A DNA stretch of 64,000 bases, taken from Pirellula sp. (lineage in GTDB: Bacteria; Planctomycetota; Planctomycetia; Pirellulales; Lacipirellulaceae). Below, piece by piece: positions 34,875 through 44,045 of the stretch. The stretch spans positions 5,001 through 69,000 of the forward strand of contig PNKX01000002.1 in NCBI GenBank assembly GCA_013822725.1. The letters run 5' to 3'. The translations under genes were made by a program, and so were the position numbers. The notes under the pieces are model-generated. The model did no database searches and was not told the DNA's origin. It was given only the letters and a program-made list of their open reading frames with translations. Each line of letters opens with the position of its first letter. The stretch's first letter is position 1.

Positions 34875-34916
34875 AAAAAAAAACCGCCGCGGGGAGGACG
34901 AGCCTCTCCGCGGCGG
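34875..34916 (-). terminator. Intrinsic terminator of the DUF1559 gene
   Basis: On the minus strand the stem CCGCCGCGGAGAGG/CCTCCCCGCGGCGG (loop CTCGT) is followed by TTTTTTTTT. It lies 48 bp beyond the DUF1559 stop codon and also insulates mutM. Confidence 0.92.
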
Positions 34917-34963
34917 GCGTTCGCTAACAGTTGTCACGCTCGGGCGTGAAGTTAAACCACCGA

Positions 34964-36298
34964 TCAGTTGGTGGTGATGACTTCGCCGCCGTTGCGGGTG
35001 ACCTGCCACATGTAGACGTTGCGGTCGACGTTGGCGTTGATCGCCGCGCCGTGACCGTCGCCGAACCCGTGGAGGACGATGTCGCCCGAGTGGGCGCTCG
35101 ACGGACCAAAGACGCGAGCGCTCGTCGGATGATGGGCATAAGGCTTGGCGTAAAAGTATGCCTTGCCCGGCGTTTTCGACACGTCTTCTACACCCGGAGC
35201 TGCTTCCGTCGCCGACGTTTCGCCGCCGGCCCGTTTGACGTTTTGGCCGACATTCAATGCGAGCTGGCCTGGCGTGCTCGTATCGCCATCTTTGCCAAAT
35301 CGGAGAGCAAGAGTTTGCCCCGAATTCGCAGGTATCGTAGGAGTGCCGGCGGAAGTGAGCTTCTTCACCACTCCTGGCCACCCTGGATCGACGGCTACGA
35401 CATAGGAGGACAAGCCGCTGAGCCAGCTCGTAAAGTTCTCGTCGCGCGATTCGGTGAACATGATCGTGTTCGACGTGCCGTCACGCGAAAGACCCGCATG
35501 CGTCGCACCCCGGATCTTCGTGAACGTCGTGGTATCCGCAGCAGTCGTACGATTCCAGAATGGAATGGCGCCATTGCCGCCCAGTTGCTTGCGGTTGGTG
35601 GCGCTCGTTTGGCTATCGTAGAGCGAGCCAGCGGTGCCGCCGCCGCCGGTGTCTTGGGCGCCGGTAGTTCCTGAAGCGCCTTCGGCATTGTAGTGCGTCG
35701 AAGCCACGGCGACGTAATTGCCAGCGGCGAAATTAACGTTGTTCAGCTTCAAGATCTTCGACGTGTCGGCACCCGGGAAACTAGGGCACTTGAACGCTTC
35801 GACTTGAATCTCATGGGCGTATCGGTTGGGGGTGCCAGCCGCGGCGCCAGGGATCAGGTCGAGACCCTGATTGGCAGCAGTCACCGGTCCGATATTGAAC
35901 TTGGACTGCACGGTCCCGACGGTCGCATCGCGAAGTCGGTTGTAGAGAGGCTGTTGCTCCATGTAGGGCAGGATCTGCACCAACCAGCTGTACCCGTCGC
36001 CGTCAGTGATCGACGCCGGATTGGACACGTTGTTCGGGCTGGTCAACTGATTGGCGACGATGCCGGCCTTGCCCTGTGACGGGGCCGTCGAGGCGAGCGG
36101 GAAGAACAGCCGCGCGCTCTCATGGTTGTTACAACCGAGCGAAATTTGCTTGATGTTATTCAAGCACGAATTGCGCCGGGCCGCTTCGCGGGCCGCTTGC
36201 ACGGCCGGCAGCAGTAGCGCCACCAGCACGCCGATGATCGCGATGACCACCAGCAGCTCGACGAGGGTAAAACCTCGTACCTTTCGGTTCTTTTCCAT
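34964..36298 (-). CDS. DUF1559-domain pseudopilin-like protein
   Basis: 444 residues. The N-terminus is a type IV prepilin-like signal: [20 protein letters not shown] (cleavage expected before F, with E at +5) and a long hydrophobic helix, followed by [20 protein letters not shown], the hallmark of planctomycete DUF1559 proteins. The rest is a Gly/Ser/Thr-rich domain ([36 protein letters not shown]) ending with [20 protein letters not shown] and [18 protein letters not shown]1559 proteins occur in large numbers in these genomes and are thought to be exported by a type II-like pathway; their role is unknown. A strong ribosome-binding site (AGGAGGTA) lies 5 bp before the ATG. Confidence 0.95.
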   Translation of the reverse strand: MEKNRKVRGFTLVELLVVIAIIGVLVALLLPAVQAAREAARRNSCLNNIKQISLGCNNHESARLFFPLASTAPSQGKAGIVANQLTSPNNVSNPASITDGDGYSWLVQILPYMEQQPLYNRLRDATVGTVQSKFNIGPVTAANQGLDLIPGAAAGTPNRYAHEIQVEAFKCPSFPGADTSKILKLNNVNFAAGNYVAVASTHYNAEGASGTTGAQDTGGGGTAGSLYDSQTSATNRKQLGGNGAIPFWNRTTAADTTTFTKIRGATHAGLSRDGTSNTIMFTESRDENFTSWLSGLSSYVVAVDPGWPGVVKKLTSAGTPTIPANSGQTLALRFGKDGDTSTPGQLALNVGQNVKRAGGETSATEAAPGVEDVSKTPGKAYFYAKPYAHHPTSARVFGPSSAHSGDIVLHGFGDGHGAAINANVDRNVYMWQVTRNGGEVITTN

Positions 36299-36302
36299 CG
36301 TG

Positions 36303-36310
36303 TACCTCCT
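36303..36310 (-). promoter_or_regulatory. Strong Shine-Dalgarno sequence of the DUF1559 gene
   Basis: AGGAGGTA on the minus strand, close before the ATG at 36298. It fixes the start codon and suggests high translation. Confidence 0.85.
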
Positions 36311-36453
36311 TCAGGGGAAAATGGAAATGAAAAAAAAGAAAACAAGTCCGACGGGGGATAAATGGAATCCCGGCGGATTAAAAAACAGTCGAGGATCGCC
36401 CGCCACGCGTCGGGGACGAAGAAGAGTTGAAGGTCTCTTGCGGACGAGTCGGA

Positions 36454-36526
36454 GGTCAGGAACTTGTTGCCACTGGAGGCGTTCCTTGCAGAACAATCCT
36501 CTGAGTGGCAAAAGGATCCTGACCCC
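36454..36526. repeat. REP-A copy 4
   Basis: GGTCAGGAACTTGTTGCCACT GGAGG...GAGTGGCAAAAGGATCCTGACC. More diverged than the other copies but with the same order of words (GTTGCCACTGG / GTGGCAAAAGG). It lies in the 510-bp gap between divergent DUF1559 and addB genes. Confidence 0.8.
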
Positions 36527-36708
36527 TTTCGCTGCAAGCTCCTCTAACGCCTCTTCACGCGGCAAGCATTTACGAGCCTATCGTCAGAAAAGACGGTCGC
36601 CTCGCTACTGCCCTAGCTGGAGCTTCCTGTACCGTAACAGTTTAGGCGAATTAGGCCTCTGCTGTCAAACAAATTAGAGGGGGCGGCGTTCAGGTTCGGG
36701 GGTGATGT

Positions 36709-36772
36709 CGGCGGTAGGCAGTGGGCAGTGAAAAAACGTTCTTCCACCTGCCTACCGCCTATCGCCCACTGC
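36709..36772. repeat. Inverted repeat upstream of addB
   Basis: GCGGTAGGCAGTGGGCAGTG (about 36711-36730) pairs with CACCTGCCTACCGCCTATCGC CCACTGC (to 36772) around GAAAAAACGTTCTTC. It lies 36 bp upstream of the addB start and could form a leader hairpin. Confidence 0.7.
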
Positions 36773-36808
36773 TTCCCGCATCATCGGCAGCTGGTGTACG
36801 ATTGTTCC

Positions 36809-39800
36809 ATGGAAACGGACGCCCGACTGGTGGTCGCAATTGGGTTGAGTGGGGAGCCGCAACGCGAGGCCCTGCTGCGCAAGTACCGTGATCTGTTGCG
36901 GTTAGGGGGACTTGGCGAGCGTCGGCGGACGCTCTGGTTGGCGCCGACGCAGGGAGTCGCCCGCGACGTGCGCGAAAGGCTGGCGTTGTCTTCGGCGGGA
37001 GGGTTGCTCGACCCCGGGGTGACGACCTTCGCCGGGTTTGCCGCCGGGGTGGTCCGTGACGGGGCACGGCCGCTGCGGCCAATTACGACGCTTCAGCGCC
37101 GCCGGCTCGTGCGGCAGGTCATCGCCCAGGCGGCTGCTGAGAGGGCTCTCAAGTATTTCGCCCCGGTCGGCGGCTCGACCGGGTTGGTGAACTTGGTCGA
37201 CGAGACGATCGCCCGGCTCCGGCGGCGGGACGTGCCGGCCAAGGAGTTCGCCCGCCAACATCGCCGCGGGGCGCCCCGGCTGCGGGAGTTGGCTGGACTT
37301 TACGCCCAGTACGAACAATGGCTCGACCAACAGCAGTTGGTCGACGCCGAGGGAATGTTTCGGTCGGCCCGTGATCGGATGATCGCCGAGCCGGCGGTGG
37401 CGACGGGGATTCGGCTGGCGGTGGTCGACGGTTTTACCGACTTCACGACGCCGCAGCTGGCGATGCTACGGCTATTGGCCGAGCGGGCGGAGCGCGTGGT
37501 CATCACGCTGCCGGGCGAGGCGGGAGCAGGGGAGCGGCGCGACCTGTTTGCGCGGACGATCGCGACGCGAACGCAATTGGTCGAGGAGTTTGGCGCCACC
37601 GTTGAATGGGAGGGCGAGGCTCCCGCCGAGCCAGAAGTGGTAAAGGGGAATGCAAGCGGGGCAACGTCGAGCGGCGGCTCGGCGGGAGCCTCGCCCTCCC
37701 GGGTTAGTTGGCCGGCGATTGAGCACCTGCGTCGCAATCTGTTCCGCAGCTATCGGCAGCTGGAACCCGCCTCCGCCGCCACGCGCGATTCGCTCGATCG
37801 AATCGAAATCGTCGCCGCGAGCAGCGTGCGGGCCGAGATCGAGGAAATCGCTCGCCGCGTGAAGACGCTGCTCGTCGAGGGGACGTCGCCGAGTGATGTC
37901 GCCGTGGCGTTTCGTTCAACCTTCGACGTCGCCGACCGCGTGCGGCAGGCGTTCGACGATTTTGGCATCCCGTATTATCTCGATGCTTCGCGCCGGCTCA
38001 ACGCGACGCCGCTGGTGCGGAGTCTGCTGAACGTGCTGCGGCTGGAGGTTGAGGATTGGCCCTATCGGCGGGTGCTGCATGTGGTGGGAGATCGGTCGCT
38101 GGCGTGGTGGGAAGAGTCGAAAGCGGATGAGGGTAGTGGGGCGTCTACGCGTGGAGCGGTGGAGTGGCTCGTGCGGCAGGGGCAGTTGCCGACGGGGCGT
38201 GAGGCGTTATTGGCGCTGCTCGGCGAGAAGGAACGGGAGGGCGAGGCTCCCGCCGAGCCGGAAGTGCCAATTGAGAATGTAAAAAAGGTGACGTCGACTG
38301 GCGACTCGGCAGGAGCCTCGCCCTCCCGAGGGGAACAGCGTTCGCTGTTTGACGAAGCGGATGAGGATGACGACCCGTTTGGCGATGAGCTCACTTCGAC
38401 GAAGGACGCTTCGCAGCCATCGCGGTTGCTGGCAGAGCTCGACGCCCGCGGGTTCGACTCGCGTGCGGCGGCAGCGCGGCTGCGTGGTTTTTCGGAGCTG
38501 CTCAACGGCTTGCCGCGGTCGGCGACGATCGGCCGGTGGGTCGACGCGGTGGAGAAATTGGCGGCGAGCTTGGGACTCTTCGAGGACAGGTCGCTCGATA
38601 GGGCTTCCCCCCTCCCCAACCCTCCCCTCCAGGGGGAGGGAGCCGGAAAGAATGCGCGGCGGGAGTGGGCGGTGTTGGTCGAGGGCCTCCACTCCGCGGC
38701 GCACGTCGATGCTTGGGCCGAGGTCGAGCAAACCAAACTTTCGCTTAGCGAGTTCGTCGACCTCCTGGCCACCACCGCAAACGAGCTCCCGGCGCCGGAG
38801 CCGCGCGATGCGACGGGGCGCGTGCAGGTGCTTTCGGCCGAGAACATGCGCCATCTGCGGCCGCGGCACTTGTTCGTCGGCGGCCTGAGCGAACTGGCGT
38901 TCCCCGCCGGTCGCAGCGGCGGAGCCGACGCCGCGAACGACGATCCCGAAGCGCCCAGCGACACGCCCGCCGACGCCCGCAGCGACGAAATGCTGCTTTT
39001 CTTTGAGACGGTCACCGCTCCGACGGAGACGCTCACCCTCAGTTATCCCGCGCTCGACGCCAAAGCGCAGCCGCTGCCGGCGAGCCCCTTTCTGGTGGAA
39101 CTCGAGCGCTGTTTCGGCGAGACCAAGATCAAGCGGACGGTCCAGTCGCTCAGCTACGAACACCAGCATGGCGACGCGCCGCTGTCACGGAGCGACGTCC
39201 GCCGGCATGCCGTGCTGAGCGCGCACGACACGCGCGATCGCAAGCCCGACGTGAAACTTCTCGCGGCTCTCGTGCGTTCGCCGCGCTATGGCGAGATTGG
39301 CCGTTCGATCCTCGAAGGGATCCATACTGTCGCCGGTCGCAGCGAGCGGAAAACGTTCGGGGCGTTTGAAGGAATTTTCTTCTCCGACGCCGCCCGCGCG
39401 AGGCTGCTTGCGCACTATGGCTCCGACTACATTTGGAGCCCCAGCCGGCTCGAAACGTACGCCGCCTGTCCCTTCCGCTTCTTCGGCGAGCATCTGCTCA
39501 AGCTCGAACCGCTGCCGGAGCTCGCGCTGGAGAGCGATCTGGCGCGCCGCGGGAGCTTGCTTCACGAAACGCTGGCCCGGCTCTATGACGTCATCAACGC
39601 CCTCAACGACAAAGGGCCGCAGCCGCCGCCTGAAGTGGTCGCCAGCAATTTTCAGGAGATGCTCGACCGCGTCGTCGGCGAGCGGCCGCGGCGCGGGCTC
39701 GATCGGGCGCTCGTCGAAATTGAGCGCCGGCAGATCGCCGCGTGGGCCGAGCAATTCGCGCGACAGCATGATGAGTACTCAGCCGCGTGGCCGCAACTCG

Positions 39801-40429
39801 ACGGCACGCTGAAGGCGACTTACTTCGAAGCTCGCTTTGGCCCGAAGAATCGCCGCAGCGAATCGACTGACGACGCGACGCTTTCGACCGACGATCCGTA
39901 TCAACTGAAGATTGGCGAAGAACAAATCCGCTTCACGGGGCAGATCGACCGGATCGACGTCGGCCAAGTCGGCGGCGTGAAGGTGTTCAACGTGATCGAC
40001 TACAAAACCTCCGCCAAGCAAAAGGTCGACGACGCCAAGATGCGCGCCGGGACGCAATTGCAGTTGCCCCTCTACGCCATGGCGGTCGCGGAGTTACTGC
40101 TGGCGGAGCAGGAAGCGGTCGGGTTGTCGGCCGGGTATTGGAGCATTCGCGGCAAGGGATTTGGCGCCGGGGCGAAGTCGGGGGGGCCGTTGTCGCTCAG
40201 CGAGATTGAAAAGGGAGTGCTGCGTGAGGCGGCCGCTTGGCCTGAACTTAAGGGCGCTCTCATCCAGCGGATCGGCGAGATCGTCGACGGCATTCGGCAG
40301 GGGTGGTTTCCGGTGTTCAACGAAGACAAGGATTGCGGGCAGTATTGTCCGTTGAGTACGGGGTGCCGGATCGCTCACGTTCGTAGTCTCGAAAAACGTT
40401 GGCTGCCACCGGTGGGAGACGCCACATGA
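36809..40429 (+). CDS. addB: ATP-dependent helicase/nuclease subunit B (AddB-like)
   Basis: 1206 residues. The partner of AddA in a RecBCD-type complex for double-strand break end processing. The N-terminus is a degenerate UvrD-like domain (LVVAIGLSGEPQREALLRKY). The C-terminal RecB-family nuclease begins WSPSRLETYAACPFRFFGEH and includes FTGQIDRIDV and FNVIDYKTSAKQ (catalytic Asp/Lys). Cysteines of the AddB iron-sulfur cluster are visible: C in YAACPFRF and CGQYCPLSTGC near the end. The sequence carries two 31-codon palindromic insertions (37608-37700, 38235-38327) and a third repeat-like insert (38605-38643), all in frame. METDAR at 36809 is the chosen start. The stop overlaps the addA start (ATGA). 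Confidence 0.9.
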   Translation: METDARLVVAIGLSGEPQREALLRKYRDLLRLGGLGERRRTLWLAPTQGVARDVRERLALSSAGGLLDPGVTTFAGFAAGVVRDGARPLRPITTLQRRRLVRQVIAQAAAERALKYFAPVGGSTGLVNLVDETIARLRRRDVPAKEFARQHRRGAPRLRELAGLYAQYEQWLDQQQLVDAEGMFRSARDRMIAEPAVATGIRLAVVDGFTDFTTPQLAMLRLLAERAERVVITLPGEAGAGERRDLFARTIATRTQLVEEFGATVEWEGEAPAEPEVVKGNASGATSSGGSAGASPSRVSWPAIEHLRRNLFRSYRQLEPASAATRDSLDRIEIVAASSVRAEIEEIARRVKTLLVEGTSPSDVAVAFRSTFDVADRVRQAFDDFGIPYYLDASRRLNATPLVRSLLNVLRLEVEDWPYRRVLHVVGDRSLAWWEESKADEGSGASTRGAVEWLVRQGQLPTGREALLALLGEKEREGEAPAEPEVPIENVKKVTSTGDSAGASPSRGEQRSLFDEADEDDDPFGDELTSTKDASQPSRLLAELDARGFDSRAAAARLRGFSELLNGLPRSATIGRWVDAVEKLAASLGLFEDRSLDRASPLPNPPLQGEGAGKNARREWAVLVEGLHSAAHVDAWAEVEQTKLSLSEFVDLLATTANELPAPEPRDATGRVQVLSAENMRHLRPRHLFVGGLSELAFPAGRSGGADAANDDPEAPSDTPADARSDEMLLFFETVTAPTETLTLSYPALDAKAQPLPASPFLVELERCFGETKIKRTVQSLSYEHQHGDAPLSRSDVRRHAVLSAHDTRDRKPDVKLLAALVRSPRYGEIGRSILEGIHTVAGRSERKTFGAFEGIFFSDAARARLLAHYGSDYIWSPSRLETYAACPFRFFGEHLLKLEPLPELALESDLARRGSLLHETLARLYDVINALNDKGPQPPPEVVASNFQEMLDRVVGERPRRGLDRALVEIERRQIAAWAEQFARQHDEYSAAWPQLDGTLKATYFEARFGPKNRRSESTDDATLSTDDPYQLKIGEEQIRFTGQIDRIDVGQVGGVKVFNVIDYKTSAKQKVDDAKMRAGTQLQLPLYAMAVAELLLAEQEAVGLSAGYWSIRGKGFGAGAKSGGPLSLSEIEKGVLREAAAWPELKGALIQRIGEIVDGIRQGWFPVFNEDKDCGQYCPLSTGCRIAHVRSLEKRWLPPVGDAT
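37608..37700. repeat. In-frame palindromic insertion A in addB (93 bp)
   Basis: 25-bp arms GGGAGGGCGAGGCTCCCGCC GAGCC (37608-37632) and its exact reverse complement (37676-37700). Length 93 bp = 31 codons, translated as EGEAPAEPEV...GGSAGASPS. The reading frame is kept on both sides. Confidence 0.92.
38235..38327. repeat. In-frame palindromic insertion B in addB (93 bp)
   Basis: The same arms as insertion A with one mismatch pair (GACTCGGCAGGAGCC on the right), again exactly 93 bp, translated as REGEAPAEPEVP...GDSAGASPS. The middle sequence differs from insertion A. Confidence 0.92.
38605..38643. repeat. Third repeat-like in-frame insert in addB
   Basis: TTCCCCCCTCCCCAACCCTC CCCTCCAGGGGGAGGGAGC contains CCCTCC.../GGAGGG arms and is translated as SPLPNPPLQGEGAGK, a low-complexity Pro/Gly stretch unlike the flanking helical sequence. 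Confidence 0.65.
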
Positions 40430-43400
40430 ACGCCGCCACCGAACGCCCGCTGACGCCGCAGCAGCGCGCCGCGCTCGACGCCCGCGACGTGAGCGTTTCG
40501 CTCTCCGCCGGCGCCGGCTGCGGCAAGACGTTTGTGCTGACCGAGCGGTTCCTCTCGCACGTCGACCCGACGCAGATCGAGCCGGCGCAGCTGGAAGAGT
40601 TGGTGGCGATCACCTTCACCGACGCCGCCGCGCGCGAAATGCGCGACCGGGTTCGCCGCCGTTGTTTCGAACGCCTGCAAAGCGCCAAGGACGAGCGTGA
40701 GGCGGCGGCGTGGCAGCGGCTGATGCGGTCGATGGACGGCGCCCGCATCAGCACGATTCACTCCTTCTGCACGCAGTTGCTGCGGGGCCATGCCGTCGAG
40801 GCGGGGCTCGATCCGCAGTTCGAAGTGCTCGACGCCGCCACGGCGGAGTTGATGAAGCTGGAGACGGTCGACGATCGGCTCCGGTCGCTGCTGCTCGACG
40901 GCAATGAAGATGTGCTCAACCTCGCGGCAAAGCGCGGGCTCGACCGGGTGCGCAGCGACGTGACGGCGCTCGCCGGGCCGCTCGCGATGCCAGCGATTGA
41001 ACGGTGGCGCGAGGCGACCGTTGCAGACGTCGTCGCGCGCTGGCAGCAGTATCTCGCCGAAGAAGCGGCGCCGGCGGCGATCAGCGATCTCCTGGCGAGT
41101 GACGAGGCCCACCGCCTGCGGCTGGCGTGCCAATCTTCGCTCGCCGCGAGCGACAAACTCTATCAGCACCTCGATGATCTGCTGCGGGCATTGCAGCTTG
41201 TTCCCTCGCCGGCGTCGAATGAGAAGCAAGATGGCCGGGTCACCGTCGCCGTAGCCCAGGCGACGCTCGACTATCTCCGCGACCTGGCCAAGGTGCAGGG
41301 CAAATGCACGGCGAAAGATTGGCACGACGCCGAGGATTACAATGAGTACAAGAACGCGTGCGAGGCGTTTCGCAAGCGGATTGATAAGAGCTTGCTGAAG
41401 AAATCGTTCGACGCCGCCGGCGCCCGCGAGGCGGCGGGGCAGGGGCTGGCGTTACTGCGGTTGGTCGGCGACGTGACCGGCGCGCTGGAACGCGCCAAGT
41501 CGCGACGGAATCAACTGGAGTTCGACGACCTCCTCGCGCGGGCTCACCGCCTACTCACCGCGCCGGGCAACGATGCGATCCGCAACGAAGTCGCCGGGAG
41601 CACGCAGCTGCTCATGGTCGACGAGTTTCAAGATACGAACCCGCTGCAGGTGGCGATCATCAAGGCCTTCTGCGGCGACGATTGGAGCGAACGCGGTCTC
41701 TTTGCAGTCGGCGATTTCAAGCAGTCGATCTACCGCTTCAACGGCGCCGAGCCGCGCGTTTCGATCGACCTGCGCAATGCCCTGTCGCCTGCGGGGCGGC
41801 TGTCGCTCACGCGGAACTTCCGCAGCCAACCGGCGGTCACCGACTTTGTGAACGCGGTGTTCCACGGGGCGTTCGAGCAGTACGAACCGCTCGTCCCCGC
41901 GCGCCCGCAAGCGACGCCGACACCCGCCGTCGAGTTTCTGTGGACGCCCGGCGAAAATAGTCTGGGAGACGACGGCCAGGAGATTGCCGACGCGGCCGTC
42001 GACGCCGCGGGAGCACCGCTCAAGCTCAAACGCAGTCGCCGCGCTGGAGCCGCGCGCGAGGCTCGCGAGATGGAGGCGCATTGGATTGCGCGGCGGCTGG
42101 TGCAACTCCTCAAGTCCGAGGAGCGGATCGTCGTCGACATGCACGGCGACCGAGCTGAGCCCCGGCCGCTGAAGCTGGGCGACATCGCCATCTTGCTCCG
42201 CACGCTCAGCGATGCGCAAGTGTACGAAGAAGCGTTGCGAGCCCACGGCCTCAGCTACTATCTCGCCGGCGGGCATGCGTTTTACTCGCAACAAGAGATC
42301 TACGATGTGCTCAATCTCTTCCGCGCCGTGTCGAGCGAAGTCGACGAAATTGCGCTCGCCGGTGCGCTGCGGAGCCCGCTCTTCTCGCTCGCCGATGAGA
42401 CGCTCTACTGGCTCGTCGAACGGCACAAGTCGCTCAACGCGGCGCTCGCAGCTGCGCATGAGCTCCCTGCCGCGCTGGAAGTGATCGAAGCAGCGAAAGT
42501 CCGTCGCGCCGCCGCCACGATGCAGAACCTTCGTGACGAAAAAGACCGCCTGCTCGTCGCCGATCTCTTCACGCTCGCGATGGAACTGACCGGTTACGAC
42601 GCCGTCCTCCTCACCGAGTTCCTCGGCCCGCGCAAAGCGGCGAACATCGAAAAGCTGATCGAACAGGCCCGCACGCTCGACCGGAGTTCGCCCGGAGACT
42701 TGCCGGGCTTCATCACGCAGCTGTCGGAGTTCGTCTCGCGGGCGCCGAAGGAAGCCCTCGCGGCGACGCAGTCGGAGGGAGACGTCATCCGGATCATGAC
42801 GATCCACTATTCGAAGGGACTCGAGTTCCCGCTGGTCGTCCTTCCCGATCTCGATCGCCAGCGGCATGCCGGGATGACGCTGCCGGTGCTCGACGAAAAT
42901 CTTGGCCCGCTCGTTTCCATCGACGCCGAGGAGAAGGAGGGGATCATCGGCATCGACCTCTATCGCCACGCCGAGGATGTGTTGGAACTCGAAGAGCGGC
43001 GGCGGTTGCTGTACGTCGCCTGCACGCGAGCAGCCGATTACTTATTGCTCAGCAGCAGCATTGACGATCCCGAGAAGCCGAAGCGAGACTGGCTACAACT
43101 GATCGATCAGCAAATCAGTTTGGTCGACGGCACGTTGCGACAGCCGCTGCCCGAGGGATATCAATCGCCTCACATACGCGTGACGACCGAGTACCCGCAG
43201 ATTGACGACGAGAAATCGAAGCAGTCGCGCGGCGCCGACTTGGAAAAGCTGGTGGCGAAGACGCGCGAGTTGGCGGCCAAGGGCGCCGGTGAGTTGCCGC
43301 GCGGGAGCGAAGCGATTTCGGCCGATCCCTCAGCGCGGCGGCGGTTTTCGTTCTCGCAGTTGACCGGCGCGCTGGCGCTGCAGGCGGAAGAAGATGACGC

Positions 43401-44028
43401 AAGGCTTGATCGTGACCCGGCAGAGCGAGTCGCAGCGGCGTCTCTAGAAGGGGGCCGCGAAGGGCGGGCGCTCGGTTCGCTCGTTCATGCCGTCTTAGAA
43501 CGGCTCGACTTCCAACGGCCGCAACCGGTCGACAAACTGTGCGCGTCGCTCGCATCGCTGTTGCCCGATCAGCCGCAGGAGAAGACAGTCGCGCGCGCGG
43601 CGAAGTTGGTCGAGCAGTTCCTGGCTTCGCCCCGTGCGTCTGAACTAGCGGCGGCGAACGTGATCCGCCGCGAGGTCGAATTCCTCCTCCCCTGGCCGCC
43701 AACGGGCGATCAGCCGACGCAGCGGTATTTCCACGGTTTCATCGACTGCCTCTACCAGGGCGCCGATAGTCGCTGGCGGCTGCTCGATTTCAAGACGAAT
43801 CGCGTGACGGCCGAGAATCTCGCCGCGGTCGCGAACCAATACGAGCTGCAATTGCTCGTCTACACCCTGGCGGTGGAACAAGCCCTTGGCGAACCTCCGG
43901 CAGAGGTGGCGCTGTTGCTGCTGGACGGCGGGCGCGAACACGGTTTCAATTGGTCTGAAGCAGAGCGGCTAAAAGGCCTGCGTCGAATCGACGCTGCCAT
44001 GGCGAGTCTACTCGCCGCCCCGAACTAG
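40426..44028 (+). CDS. addA: ATP-dependent helicase/nuclease subunit A (AddA-like)
   Basis: 1200 residues. An SF1A (UvrD/RecB-like) 3'-5' helicase with a C-terminal nuclease domain. Walker A SAGAGCGKTFVL (about 28-39), motif Ia AITFTDAAAREM, Walker B LLMVDEFQDTNPLQV, motif III GDFKQSIYRFNGAEP, RNFRSQPAVTDF, motif V IMTIHYSKGLEFPLVV and motif VI LLYVACTRAADYLLLS are all intact. The RecB-type nuclease motif is LLDFKTNRVTAENL near the C-terminus. With AddB it resects DNA ends for recombination repair. It starts at the ATG overlapping the addB stop by 4 bp (ATGA), indicating translational coupling. No insertions like those in addB are seen here. Confidence 0.95.
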   Translation: MNAATERPLTPQQRAALDARDVSVSLSAGAGCGKTFVLTERFLSHVDPTQIEPAQLEELVAITFTDAAAREMRDRVRRRCFERLQSAKDEREAAAWQRLMRSMDGARISTIHSFCTQLLRGHAVEAGLDPQFEVLDAATAELMKLETVDDRLRSLLLDGNEDVLNLAAKRGLDRVRSDVTALAGPLAMPAIERWREATVADVVARWQQYLAEEAAPAAISDLLASDEAHRLRLACQSSLAASDKLYQHLDDLLRALQLVPSPASNEKQDGRVTVAVAQATLDYLRDLAKVQGKCTAKDWHDAEDYNEYKNACEAFRKRIDKSLLKKSFDAAGAREAAGQGLALLRLVGDVTGALERAKSRRNQLEFDDLLARAHRLLTAPGNDAIRNEVAGSTQLLMVDEFQDTNPLQVAIIKAFCGDDWSERGLFAVGDFKQSIYRFNGAEPRVSIDLRNALSPAGRLSLTRNFRSQPAVTDFVNAVFHGAFEQYEPLVPARPQATPTPAVEFLWTPGENSLGDDGQEIADAAVDAAGAPLKLKRSRRAGAAREAREMEAHWIARRLVQLLKSEERIVVDMHGDRAEPRPLKLGDIAILLRTLSDAQVYEEALRAHGLSYYLAGGHAFYSQQEIYDVLNLFRAVSSEVDEIALAGALRSPLFSLADETLYWLVERHKSLNAALAAAHELPAALEVIEAAKVRRAAATMQNLRDEKDRLLVADLFTLAMELTGYDAVLLTEFLGPRKAANIEKLIEQARTLDRSSPGDLPGFITQLSEFVSRAPKEALAATQSEGDVIRIMTIHYSKGLEFPLVVLPDLDRQRHAGMTLPVLDENLGPLVSIDAEEKEGIIGIDLYRHAEDVLELEERRRLLYVACTRAADYLLLSSSIDDPEKPKRDWLQLIDQQISLVDGTLRQPLPEGYQSPHIRVTTEYPQIDDEKSKQSRGADLEKLVAKTRELAAKGAGELPRGSEAISADPSARRRFSFSQLTGALALQAEEDDARLDRDPAERVAAASLEGGREGRALGSLVHAVLERLDFQRPQPVDKLCASLASLLPDQPQEKTVARAAKLVEQFLASPRASELAAANVIRREVEFLLPWPPTGDQPTQRYFHGFIDCLYQGADSRWRLLDFKTNRVTAENLAAVANQYELQLLVYTLAVEQALGEPPAEVALLLLDGGREHGFNWSEAERLKGLRRIDAAMASLLAAPN

Positions 44029-44045
44029 AGGTTTCACGGCAACCG

